Notes: generated from the letters alone by a model not told the origin. A stretch of DNA of 33,536 nt from CAYPZL01 sp964415045 (GCA_964415045.1 CAYPZL010000043.1:1-33536); one strand, 5' to 3'. Positions 26,038 through 33,438 are shown, counted from the first letter of the stretch. Made by a program: numbers and translations.

Positions 26038-26574
26038 CTACCGCTTCTTCTCGAAGAAGCGCCGCGCGAACTGCTCGTAGGGCGTCTCGCTGAAATAGGT
26101 CGCGTGAATTCTGCGGGCCAGCACCGCGTCGTCGAGGTCGTCATATTGCGGGTACTTCGCGCGCACCTGCTTGAGGGTGGCCCTTTCCAGCCACAGCTTC
26201 CTGACGTCGCGCACAGACCGACCCCGCTCTTTGGGCTCCGGGGCCACATCGTCTCGGGCGAGGCTCGGATCGCGGTACCGCCGAATTCCCTGCCGTCGCA
26301 ACTCGGCGGCCTTGCGATCCATTTCTTTGGCCGTCATCGAATCCGCGTCGAAAACGTAGCCGCGTCTCTTCCAGTACGCCGCGTTGCGCAGCGCCTGCGC
26401 CTTGGCGTACATCTGCTCACACGTCATCGTATTAGGATCGAAATCGAATCCCCTGGTCTTCCAGGCCCGCGCGCACCGCGCAGCCTTGTCCTTTGAACTG
26501 CCCGAACCGTTCGAAGAACTGGAACACCCCGCGACCAGGCAGGACAAGACCAGCAGCACAAACATTCCACGCAT
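26038..26574 (-). CDS. Lipoprotein with WK..RG..FD tandem repeats
   Basis: 178 residues. GGAGAA lies 8 bases before ATG 26574, and lipobox LVAGC follows a short signal. Two tandem repeats of about 29 residues are visible: AWKTRGFDFDPNTMTCEQMY...KAQALR and YWKRRGYVFDADSMTAKEMD...KAAELR. The C-terminal KYPQYDDLDDAVLARRIHAT and YFSETPYEQFARRFF resemble a short motif (YP.Y.DL.D..LA..LH..Y....P...F) that I recall from phage virion and lysis-related proteins and scattered bacterial proteins. No enzymatic motif is seen. It is transcribed in the same direction as the GH172 gene but separated by 182 bases holding nothing else recognisable. Confidence 0.7.
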   Translation of the reverse strand: MRGMFVLLVLSCLVAGCSSSSNGSGSSKDKAARCARAWKTRGFDFDPNTMTCEQMYAKAQALRNAAYWKRRGYVFDADSMTAKEMDRKAAELRRQGIRRYRDPSLARDDVAPEPKERGRSVRDVRKLWLERATLKQVRAKYPQYDDLDDAVLARRIHATYFSETPYEQFARRFFEKKR

Positions 26575-26701
26575 CGCAACGATTCTCCAATTACTTCAGG
26601 ATGGGTAGTAAAGCCGAAACATCGCGACACATCATAGCCGGGAAGCGCAGTTGACACAAGGACAACACCACCCCGAAACGCAACGGGGCGGCGGGGGTCT
26701 C

Positions 26702-26818
26702 CTATTCCGCTGAAGCCTCCCCCTCCGGCACGGACAATTCCGCGTTCTCTTCAGCCGGCGGATTCTTCTTCGCCTGCTTGCGTTCCCGCTTCTCCTCCTT
26801 CTTCTTCTTCTTCGCCAT
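26702..26818 (-). CDS. 38-residue lysine-rich small protein
   Basis: ATG 26818 to TAG 26702. The N-half is almost entirely charged (MAKKKKKEEKRERKQAKK) and the C-half acidic. The Shine-Dalgarno is modest (AGAGAG). Similar tiny KKKKKE proteins are annotated in Planctomycetes (from memory). It may bind nucleic acid or be a spurious low-complexity frame. Confidence 0.4.
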   Translation of the reverse strand: MAKKKKKEEKRERKQAKKNPPAEENAELSVPEGEASAE

Positions 26819-27203
26819 CTCTCTTCTGCGTTTTTCGTAACTGTAGTGACTCTTTGCCAAAATGGCCTCCTTCTACAGAGATATCAGCTTCATCAAGACA
26901 GAACCAGCCGCTCTCGCGTGTGGCCGAAAGCCCCCTGCCCCACTGCTTGTACCATATTCCGTCCGCTGCGTCATGGGATTTCCCGCATTTCTTTCGCTCG
27001 CCGACTCGCAGAACCGCCCGCCCCGGCCGAACAGAATACAACCCCATGCAAGTAGGAATAGCAAAATTCACGCACCATTTCAGAACCCAATCCCGGTGAC
27101 ATGCAAAATTTTTTTATATCCATTCGCCAAAGTCACTTACGCGAATCTGCCGGGCGAGATTTTTCATTTTTTTCGCAAGATTCGTGCAGTTTTTCGCCAA
27201 TAG
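26819..27203. other. AT-richer gene-free stretch before the HNH gene
   Basis: No convincing gene on either strand. It contains a T-rich run (about 27109-27120), several copies of TTCGC-type words, the left 15-bp inverted repeat arm at 27128 and a long T/A-rich block at about 27155-27200. Composition is clearly different from the flanking carbohydrate genes, as expected for acquired DNA. Confidence 0.5.
27128..27142 (+). repeat. Left arm of 15-bp inverted repeat around the HNH gene
   Basis: CAAAGTCACTTACGC, the exact reverse complement of 28034-28048. The arms bracket 921 bases containing the HNH/AP2 gene. Confidence 0.6.
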
Positions 27204-27335
27204 TGGAGGAACGCGATTTTTCCTCCGGCGGGTTTTTGGGCCGGCCCCGGCTCCCCGAGTGAGGCCGGCCGCGGCGCGAGAGGACAGCCCGTCCGCCGTG
27301 GTTTCGATGCGGAGGCTCGCCCCATCAGCAACCTG

Positions 27336-27950
27336 TTGTTCGCCATCCAGATCTTCCTCGAAGAGCGGATCGCCCCGCTGCTGCTGCTCGCACGCCGGGT
27401 CATCTGGGGCTATCCGTTTCGCAGGATCCCGCTGACACAGGGCAAGTTCGCACGGGTGGACCCGGAAGACTACGAAGCCCTGGCCCGGCACAAGTGGTGC
27501 GCCTCGCAGCAGTCCAACACGTTCTACGCCGTCCGCGCCGACGGCAAGCGCCAGCTCCGCATGCACCGCGTGATTATGAACGCCCCGAAGGGCCTCGTCG
27601 TCGACCACATCGACCACCGCGGCTGGAACAACACGAAGCGCAACCTCCGCCTCTGCACCCGCGCGCAAAACGCCCGCAACCAGCGGCCGCGCCGGGGCGG
27701 CTCCTGCAAGTACATCGGCGTCGCCTACCACAAGGGCGACGACAAGTACCACGCCCGCGTCCAGGACCACGGCAAGCAACGTTTCGTCGGCGCCTTCAAG
27801 TCCCCCCGCGCCGCCGCCAAAGCCCGGGACGACGTCGCCATAGCCCTCCACGGCCCCTTCGCCCACCTGAACTTCCCCCGCCGCCACAAAAACCGAAGAA
27901 CCCCACGCAAAGCCACAGAGTACACCGAGGTCACCGAGAAGTTCATGTAA
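27336..27950 (+). CDS. HNH homing endonuclease with AP2 domain
   Basis: 204 residues if the TTG at 27336 is used. The frame is open from 27204 but has no ATG or GTG before the domain, so the start is unsure. From about residue 31 the protein has the typical opening IPLTQGKFARVDPEDYEALA, then the HNH core (MHRVIMNAPKGLVVDHIDH, GWNNTKRNLRLCTRAQNARN) with the DH and N residues of the catalytic motif. An AP2-type DNA-binding domain follows (YIGVAYHKGDDKYHARVQDH, FVGAFKSPRAAAKARDDVA). The core is intact. The last about 15 codons (PRKATEYTEVTEKFM) read through a CGCAAAG-C-CAGAG repeat. The gene is bracketed by 15-bp inverted repeats and no host intron or intein is recognisable. The role is probably site-specific cleavage for its own spread. 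Confidence 0.72.
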   Translation: MFAIQIFLEERIAPLLLLARRVIWGYPFRRIPLTQGKFARVDPEDYEALARHKWCASQQSNTFYAVRADGKRQLRMHRVIMNAPKGLVVDHIDHRGWNNTKRNLRLCTRAQNARNQRPRRGGSCKYIGVAYHKGDDKYHARVQDHGKQRFVGAFKSPRAAAKARDDVAIALHGPFAHLNFPRRHKNRRTPRKATEYTEVTEKFM

Positions 27951-27958
27951 ATCAATGA

Positions 27959-28039
27959 CCTCAGAATAGGACTTCTTGGCGATGGGTATACGATGGCAAG
28001 CCGCAGTGGGAATGGGTATACCGACACCATGTAGCGTAA
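27959..28039 (+). pseudogene. Short protein-like remnant ending at the right repeat arm
   Basis: Between TGA 27956 and TAA 28039 one frame reads RTSWRWVYDGKPQWEWVY then RHHVA. The composition looks like a true C-terminus, and the stop falls inside the right 15-bp arm. An ATGGGTATAC word is repeated 30 bases apart. There is no start codon. It may be a gene end cut off by insertion; no family is assigned. Confidence 0.2.
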
Positions 28040-28048
28040 GTGACTTTG
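28034..28048 (-). repeat. Right arm of 15-bp inverted repeat around the HNH gene
   Basis: GCGTAAGTGACTTTG, reverse complement of 27128-27142. It lies 28 bases before the broken phosphatase-like gene. Confidence 0.6.
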
Positions 28049-28076
28049 TGACGTTTCAGGAAACAGGAACGTTGTC

Positions 28077-28495
28077 ATGATGAACCGACGGGAGTTTGTT
28101 GTCTCGATGGCCGCGGCAGGTGTCGCCTTGAAGCGCAAACCGATATTTGCCGGCGCGGACCTTGATACGGCCCCCGAGATCGTGGTGACGTTGCGTGACG
28201 CCCATAAGGGCACGCCCACCATCGATATGAATCTCCTCAACAGTTACGGCCGGCAGCCCGAGTCGATCCGGGCGTTTTTTGCCGAGGCGCGGGCTGTTTT
28301 TGAGGCGGACCGGCAGATGCACTGGCAAAAGACGCCTCCACGCAGCTCTTCGGACGAACCCCCATCAAAGCCTTCGGCGAACTCGAATTCAACACCAACC
28401 TCGCCGACCCGCAAGTGACCTTCCGCCTGATCGACGAAAAAGGCCAAACCCTCGAACAAATCCGCCTCTCACGGAGCACCCTGACACCGAAATAG
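28077..28495 (+). pseudogene. Collapsed Tat-exported phosphatase-like gene
   Basis: AGGAA precedes ATG 28077/28080. The frame starts with a twin-arginine-type signal (MNRREFVVSMAAAGVAL) and runs well to about 28320 (SIRAFFAEARAVFEADRQMH). It then loses sense, while a second frame open from 28304 carries a convincing C-terminus (FGRTPIKAFGELEFNTNLAD, PQVTFRLIDEKGQTLEQI) ending at TAG 28495. The C-terminus resembles PhoD-like or metallophosphoesterase proteins of Planctomycetes. A full family member is several hundred residues longer, so the centre has been deleted and the frame broken near the T-runs at about 28275-28301. It lies next to the HNH element. Confidence 0.45.
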
Positions 28496-28699
28496 CGCTC
28501 GGCCCCTGCCAATGCATCAGGCGGCGTCCTCCAATCGCAAGACGCCCAGAATCAGATTCAGCCCGGCTGGTGCGCAGTAGCCCACACAGAGAATGCGAGA
28601 CGCGGTGAGACGTGCATCCGCAACTGCAGGGCCTGAAAAAGGAGGTTTCTAACGGTTCTGAATTCTTCCGACGAAGTTGCTGAGGGCAGGCGAAACGGG

Positions 28700-28728
28700 T
28701 TGTATTGTGTCCAGGCGGCGACTAAAAT
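28700..28728 (+). promoter_or_regulatory. Candidate promoter for the ATPase-TPR module
   Basis: TTGTAT, a 17-base spacer, then TAAAAT (5/6), 41 bases before the ATPase ATG. The -35 matches only 3/6. Confidence 0.35.
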
Positions 28729-28769
28729 ACCAGAGAATGTGGTTTCCGTGATGAGATTGGGGCCAGCTT

Positions 28770-30101
28770 ATGACAAAATCAGTCGATGCGATTACTCGTC
28801 TGTTTCGCGCCTGCGAGCCAAACCAGGCCCTGGAATCGGACGACGAGCGTTACGTGAACTGTGATGACGTTCGCGGCGAGAAACTGGTGGAGACCTACGT
28901 GCGAAGTCTTCGGCGGGCCGATCCGGCCAAGCCGGAGGTCAAGCTGTTCGCCGGCCATCGCGGCGTGGGCAAAACGTGCGAGTTGAACCGAATCAAGGCG
29001 TGTCTCGAACAGAAGCAATCCGGGAACAATCCCAGCCGCCCCTTCCACGTGATCTACATGGACGCGACCGAGAAGCTCGATTTGAATGATCTGGACCTGC
29101 CCGACCTGCTGACGTTTATCGCCGCCGAGGTCCTCGCCCAACTGCGCGAGGCCAATCTGCCGGGTTTCGATCCGATCTCCGGGTACATGAAACGCATCTG
29201 GGACGAGATCAAAGGCGCCTTGGGGGCCGAAGTGGCATTGAAAGAGGTCGGAGTGGAAGCCGGCTTCGGCTCGTTGGCCCTGGAACTGAAGAACCGCCCG
29301 AACTCGCGGCAGACCCTGCGCCGCGCCGTCGAGATGCATAGCACAGGGCTGTTCGGTGCGGTGAACGACCTGTTGGTCAGCGCGAACATGAAGCTTAGAA
29401 ATAGTGGAAACGAGGGTCTCGTTCTGATTGTGGACGGACTTGAACGTCTGGTCTTCCGGACACTTGAAGGCGGCGGCAACTCGCATGACCGCTTGTTCAT
29501 CGATCGCAGCGAGCAATTAGCCAGTCTGAAGGCCCATACCATTTATACCGTCCCAATTTCCCTGTTCTATTCGCCGCGATGCGCCGAATTGGAGCAAACG
29601 TTTGGGGAACACAACGTGCCCGTGCCGATGATTCGGCTGCACGAGCACGATGCGCCCAAGGTGATGCAGGAGGCGCCAGGGATGGTGAAGATGTGGGAAA
29701 TCATCGAGGCAAGGTGCCGGTACGCCCAAGTGGATGTGGCGGACGTCTTCGACGACCAGAAGACGGGCTTCTACCTGTGCGAGATGACCGGGGGACATCC
29801 GCGGCACCTCATGATGTTTCTCCAGGCGGCGATGAACGCGGTGGACGAGCTGCCTATCACACGCACGGCGGCGGAGAAGGCCGTTCGCAATTATGCGAAC
29901 AGTCTCCTGCGGGAGGTCCCGGATGAATACTGGCCGAAGTTGCGCGCGTTTGGAACACCCCAAAACGATATCCCAAAGGACGAAGCCCACCAGAAGATGT
30001 TGCTCCTTCTCCACGTTTTTGAATACATGAATGAGTTCCCCTGGTATGAAGTCAATCCCGTCATCCGGACTCTGGCGAGGTTCCAAGGCACGGGAAACTG
30101 A
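28770..30101 (+). CDS. P-loop ATPase (AAA/STAND-like), first gene of two-gene module
   Basis: 443 residues. Walker A is GHRGVGKT (residues 62-69, K68). Walker B is LVLIVDGLER (D222, with E225 nearby). A sensor-type motif MTGGHPRHLMMFLQ at about 333-347 is typical of AAA_16/ORC-like and STAND ATPases. The C-terminus (LLLLHVFEYMNEFPWYEVNP, VIRTLARF) looks like a winged helix. No membrane segment, nuclease or protease domain is fused. The start at 28770 has a weak ribosome site. The downstream TPR gene begins 71 bases before this stop in another frame, so the two proteins are very likely made together and interact. By analogy with ATPase-TPR sensor pairs this may be a stress or defence switch, but no effector domain is seen. 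Confidence 0.8.
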   Translation: MTKSVDAITRLFRACEPNQALESDDERYVNCDDVRGEKLVETYVRSLRRADPAKPEVKLFAGHRGVGKTCELNRIKACLEQKQSGNNPSRPFHVIYMDATEKLDLNDLDLPDLLTFIAAEVLAQLREANLPGFDPISGYMKRIWDEIKGALGAEVALKEVGVEAGFGSLALELKNRPNSRQTLRRAVEMHSTGLFGAVNDLLVSANMKLRNSGNEGLVLIVDGLERLVFRTLEGGGNSHDRLFIDRSEQLASLKAHTIYTVPISLFYSPRCAELEQTFGEHNVPVPMIRLHEHDAPKVMQEAPGMVKMWEIIEARCRYAQVDVADVFDDQKTGFYLCEMTGGHPRHLMMFLQAAMNAVDELPITRTAAEKAVRNYANSLLREVPDEYWPKLRAFGTPQNDIPKDEAHQKMLLLLHVFEYMNEFPWYEVNPVIRTLARFQGTGN

Positions 30102-31908
30102 ACTCGCCGCCGCCGAGGGGATCGTATCGCTCGCGCGGGGCCTGAGGCGAGGGCACGGCTTTGCGCTGTTCCTCGGCGTGTGCAACAAGCCTTCGGAATC
30201 CGACGGCCTGATTCGCTTGTTGGAGGAGGCGATGCCGGAGGTCGCTTTCCACCGTGTACGGGTCTCGCCCAAGACAACGGACCTCCTTGGAGAGGTACTG
30301 ACTCAGGTCCCTGAGATCTCCGGTCCTGTCCTTATCACGGATATTGATCGTGCCGTGCAGTGGGATTCGCCCAGGCACCCGATCCTGGAGAGACTGAATG
30401 TGCAGCGGCCCGACTGGCCCAAACGGGTAACCCAGCCGGTGGTCTTCTGGCTGGCAGAGCCCCTGCTGACGCTGCTCGGGCGTGAAGCCCCCGATTTCCT
30501 CGATTGGCGCAGCGACACCATTCATTTCCCCGATCTTTCGGACCAGCAGGTCCAGCTTGTCCGAGAGATCGCCTTGCCGTGGGAAGCTACCCTGAGGTCG
30601 CTAAAGGCCCGCGAGGCCCGCGTCGCCGAATTGAGAGAACGCTTGGCAGAAACCTCGGACGACACAGACCGCGTTGCCACGGCCGCACGTGGGGGCTGGC
30701 TCCTTGAACTCGCCAGCAATTCGGCTTCGCTCGGTCGCCGGGAAGAGGCCTTGCAGGCCGCACAGGAGGCCACCGAGATTTACAGACGCATGGCCAAGGA
30801 CCGCCCCGACGCCTTCTTGCCCGACTTAGCCATGAGTCTGAACAACCTCGGCAACAGGCGCAGTGACCTCGGTCGGCGGGAAGAGGCCTTGCAGGCCGCA
30901 CAGGAGGCCGTCGCGATTTGCAGACGCCTGGCCAAGGACCGGCCTGACGCCTTCTTGCCCTACCTCGCCACGAGTCTGAACAACCTCGGCAACAGCCTCC
31001 GTGACCTCGGTCGGCGGGAAGAGGCCTTGCAGGCCGCACAGGAGGCCGTCGCGATTTGCAGACGCCTGGCCAAGGACCGGCCTGACGCCTTCTTGCCCTA
31101 CCTCGCCACGAGTCTGAACAACCTCGGCAACAGCCTCCGTGACCTCGGTCGGCGGGAAGAGGCCTTGCAGGCCGCACAGGAGGCCGTCGACATTCGAAGA
31201 CGCCTGGCCAAGGACCGCCCAGACGCCTTCTTGCCCGACCTGGCGGGCAGTCTGAACAACCTCGGCAACAGGCTCCGTGAACTCGGTCGCCGGGAAGAGG
31301 CCTTGCAGGCCGCGCAGGAGGCCACCGAGATTTACAGACGCCTGGCCAAGGACCGCCCCGACGCCTTCTTGCCCGACTTAGCCACGAGTCTGAACAACCT
31401 CGGCAACAGCCTCAGTGACCTCGGTCGGCGGGAAGAGGCCTTGCGGGCCGCACAGGAGGCCACCGAGATTTACAGACGCCTGGCCAAGGACCGCCCCGAC
31501 GCCTTCTTGCCCGACTTAGCCACGAGTCTGAACAACCTCGGCAACAGCCTCAGTGACCTCGGTCGGCGGGAAGAGGCCTTGCGGGCCGTACAGGAGGCCG
31601 TCGACATTCGAAGACGCCTGGCCAAGGACCGGCCCGACGCCTTCTTGCCCTACCTGGCGCGGTCCCTGGGTACGCTCGGGACGTGTCTCGCGGCGGACGC
31701 GCGGCTGCGCGACGCCGTCGAGGCCTTTGCCGACGGCGTGCGTACGCTCGCGCCGGCTTTCCTGCAATCGCCCCAGGCGTTTGCGCCGTTGATGGGGACC
31801 CTGGTGTCAGACTATCTGACGCATGTGAAGGAATTGGGCGAAAGCCCGGACATGAAGATGCTGGCGCCCGTCGTCGACAAACTCGAAGAGATCAAGGGCA
31901 GCGACTGA
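30031..31908 (+). CDS. TPR protein with N-terminal NTPase-like domain
   Basis: 625 residues, overlapping the ATPase gene by 71 bases. Residues about 25-185 (GHGFALFLGVCNKPSESDGL, GPVLITDIDRAV, QPVVFWLAEPLLTLLGREAP, DFLDWRSDTIHFPD) form a domain I recall at the start of several bacterial TPR proteins. It has a Walker-B-like hydrophobic-ITDID strand but no P-loop, so it may be a degenerate ATPase partner. A helical linker (KAREARVAELRERLAE) leads to seven kinesin-light-chain-type TPR units of 46 residues (about 235-556; LGRREEALQAAQEA, LAKDRPDAFLP, LATSLNNLGN) and a diverged cap. No ATG follows the ATPase stop before the domain, which supports the overlapping start (30031 or 30046). Probable role: ligand- or protein-sensing partner of the ATPase. 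Confidence 0.8.
   Translation: MSSPGMKSIPSSGLWRGSKARETELAAAEGIVSLARGLRRGHGFALFLGVCNKPSESDGLIRLLEEAMPEVAFHRVRVSPKTTDLLGEVLTQVPEISGPVLITDIDRAVQWDSPRHPILERLNVQRPDWPKRVTQPVVFWLAEPLLTLLGREAPDFLDWRSDTIHFPDLSDQQVQLVREIALPWEATLRSLKAREARVAELRERLAETSDDTDRVATAARGGWLLELASNSASLGRREEALQAAQEATEIYRRMAKDRPDAFLPDLAMSLNNLGNRRSDLGRREEALQAAQEAVAICRRLAKDRPDAFLPYLATSLNNLGNSLRDLGRREEALQAAQEAVAICRRLAKDRPDAFLPYLATSLNNLGNSLRDLGRREEALQAAQEAVDIRRRLAKDRPDAFLPDLAGSLNNLGNRLRELGRREEALQAAQEATEIYRRLAKDRPDAFLPDLATSLNNLGNSLSDLGRREEALRAAQEATEIYRRLAKDRPDAFLPDLATSLNNLGNSLSDLGRREEALRAVQEAVDIRRRLAKDRPDAFLPYLARSLGTLGTCLAADARLRDAVEAFADGVRTLAPAFLQSPQAFAPLMGTLVSDYLTHVKELGESPDMKMLAPVVDKLEEIKGSD
30733..31698 (+). repeat. Seven tandem 138-bp TPR-coding repeats
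   Basis: The word GGTCG(G/C)CGGGAAGAGGCC starts units at 30733, 30871, 31009, 31147, 31285, 31423 and 31561, an exact 138-base period. Units 30871-31008 and 31009-31146 are identical base for base, and units 5 and 6 differ at only a few positions. This indicates very recent duplication or gene conversion. Confidence 0.92.
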
Positions 31909-31937
31909 CGACCAGGGCACAAAAGGAAAACGCCGGC

Positions 31938-31957
31938 ATGGGCAACGAGTTGCCCAT
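31938..31957 (+). terminator. Candidate terminator hairpin after the TPR gene
   Basis: ATGGGCAAC-GA-GTTGCCCAT, a perfect 9-bp stem 30 bases after the stop. There is no T-tract, so it may act as a 3' stabiliser instead. A second, looser stem (CCCACGCG/CGCGTGGG) lies at about 32009-32041. Nothing coding is seen in 31909-32100. Confidence 0.4.
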
Positions 31958-32165
31958 CCTGCACCGCTGGTGCTCGGATTGGGAAAATACGCCGGGTTGC
32001 CCCGACCATCCCACGCGGCGCGTCCGATGCCGAACGCGTGGGTCAAGGACCCACCCGATAACGTAGGATATTTTTCGCACATTGTGATCGGACGTCAATA
32101 GAGTCCTTTCTCTGGTCGATGGTTGAGAGGTCAAGTACGAACCGTTCAATCAGAGAAGGGACCTA

Positions 32166-33404
32166 ATGATGCAGAACAGTACATCGGCAACGACAGAGAA
32201 GAACTTGAGTAATGTGATCAAAATCGATGAGGGGCAGATCCAGGAGCATTTGGGGGAGATGGTTCGCTCGACGGTGGAGGAGACGCTCAATGCGATGCTC
32301 GACGCCGAGGCCGACCAGCTCTGTAACGCCCAGCGTTACGAGCATACCGAATCGCGAACGGACCAGCGGGCCGGGCATTACAAACGCAAGCTGCACACCA
32401 AGGCCGGGGAGGTGGAATTGAAGGTGCCCAAGCTGCGTCGTGCCACATTTGAGACGGCCATCATCGAGCGTTATAAACGCCGGGAGTCCTCGGTCGAGGA
32501 GGCGTTGATGGAGATGTACCTGGCCGGTGTCTCGGTCCGGCGGGTCGAGGACATCACGCAAGCCCTCTGGGGCATGCGGGTCAGTGCCGGGACGGTCAGC
32601 GATCTGAACCAAAAAATGTACGAGCGGATCGAGGCCTGGCGTCAGCGGAAAATCGAAGGGGCGTATCCGTACGTGTACCTCGACGGCATCAGCCTCAAGC
32701 GGACGTGGGGCGGCGAGGTGCGCAACGTCTCGGTGCTGGTGGCCATCGGCGTCGGCGCCGATGGCTACCGTCAGGTGCTGGGCATCGCCGAGGGCTGCAA
32801 GGAGGACAAGGCCGGCTGGAGCGGCTTTCTGGCGTACTTGAAGCAGCGGGGTCTGAAGTGCCCGGAGCTGTTCATCTCGGACAAATGCTTGGGGCTGATC
32901 GAATCGTTGGCTGAGTACTATCCCGAGGCGAAGTGGCAGCGTTGTATCGTCCATTTCTACCGCAACGTCTTCTCGGTGGTGCCCAAAGCCAAAGTCAAGC
33001 AGGTTGCGGCGATGCTCAAGGCGATCCACGCCCGGGAGGACCACGAAGCCGCCCGGGAGAAGGCCCAGGCCGTGGCAGCCAAGCTGGAGGCGATGAAGCT
33101 TCACAAGGCCGCAGAGAAAGTCAGTGAAGGCATCGAGGAGACCCTGACGTACTACGCCTTCCCCGACAAGCATCATCGCCACCTTCGCACGAACAATCCC
33201 TTGGAACGGATCATGCGTGAGATTCGCCGTCGCAGCCGGGTGGTGGGCTGCTTCCCCGACGGCAACAGTGCCCTGATGCTCGCGGCAGCACGGCTGCGTT
33301 ACATTGCCTCCAGCAAGTGGGGCACCCGCCGTTACATGAACATGGAGCACCTCAAGGAACTCAAACAACAGCAGGAGCAAATGGCCGCAGACGAGGCGGC
33401 CTAA
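32166..33404 (+). CDS. IS256-family transposase, intact
   Basis: 412 residues. AAGGGA lies just before ATG 32166 (a second ATG at 32169 is equivalent). The mutator/IS256 DDE triad is in place: D173 (YVYLDGISLK), D239 (LFISDKCLGL) and E347 (NNPLERIMREIRRRSRVVG). The CIVHFYRNVFSVVPK helix of the family is present. The N-terminal part (MVRSTVEETLNAMLDAEADQ, GHYKRKLHTKAGEVELKVPK) is normal. Length and frame are intact, so the element is probably active or recently so. It sits next to the ATPase-TPR module and may have moved or flanked that module, although only one copy is in view. Confidence 0.95.
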   Translation: MMQNSTSATTEKNLSNVIKIDEGQIQEHLGEMVRSTVEETLNAMLDAEADQLCNAQRYEHTESRTDQRAGHYKRKLHTKAGEVELKVPKLRRATFETAIIERYKRRESSVEEALMEMYLAGVSVRRVEDITQALWGMRVSAGTVSDLNQKMYERIEAWRQRKIEGAYPYVYLDGISLKRTWGGEVRNVSVLVAIGVGADGYRQVLGIAEGCKEDKAGWSGFLAYLKQRGLKCPELFISDKCLGLIESLAEYYPEAKWQRCIVHFYRNVFSVVPKAKVKQVAAMLKAIHAREDHEAAREKAQAVAAKLEAMKLHKAAEKVSEGIEETLTYYAFPDKHHRHLRTNNPLERIMREIRRRSRVVGCFPDGNSALMLAAARLRYIASSKWGTRRYMNMEHLKELKQQQEQMAADEAA

Positions 33405-33420
33405 ACTTCCGATAACGCGC

Positions 33421-33438
33421 GGCCCCCTATAGGGGGCC
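33421..33438. terminator. Perfect palindrome after the transposase
   Basis: GGCCCCCTATAGGGGGCC, an 18-base perfect palindrome 17 bases past the transposase stop and inside the right end of the IS. It may protect or terminate the transcript. Confidence 0.4.

Noticed and set aside
24128..26080. Plus-strand frame of 650 codons opposite the GH172 gene
   Set aside because: It runs antisense through the DUF2961 gene and its promoter region with low-complexity V/R/A content.
27114..27887. Minus-strand frame opposite the HNH gene ending ARQIRVSDFGEWI
   Set aside because: The C-terminal part looked protein-like, but the rest is a V/A/G-rich shadow of the HNH gene and no start is supported.
28279..28608. 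Plus-strand arginine/proline-rich frame over the phosphatase remnant
   Set aside because: Wrong-frame reading; the sensible protein text is in the other two frames.
30733..31698. Regular 138-bp repeats considered as a CRISPR-like or satellite array
   Set aside because: The period is 46 codons, the frame is kept, and the units encode TPR helices with no unique spacers.
32163..33380. Minus-strand frame of 405 codons opposite the transposase
   Set aside because: Shadow of the IS256 transposase, which has an intact DDE triad.
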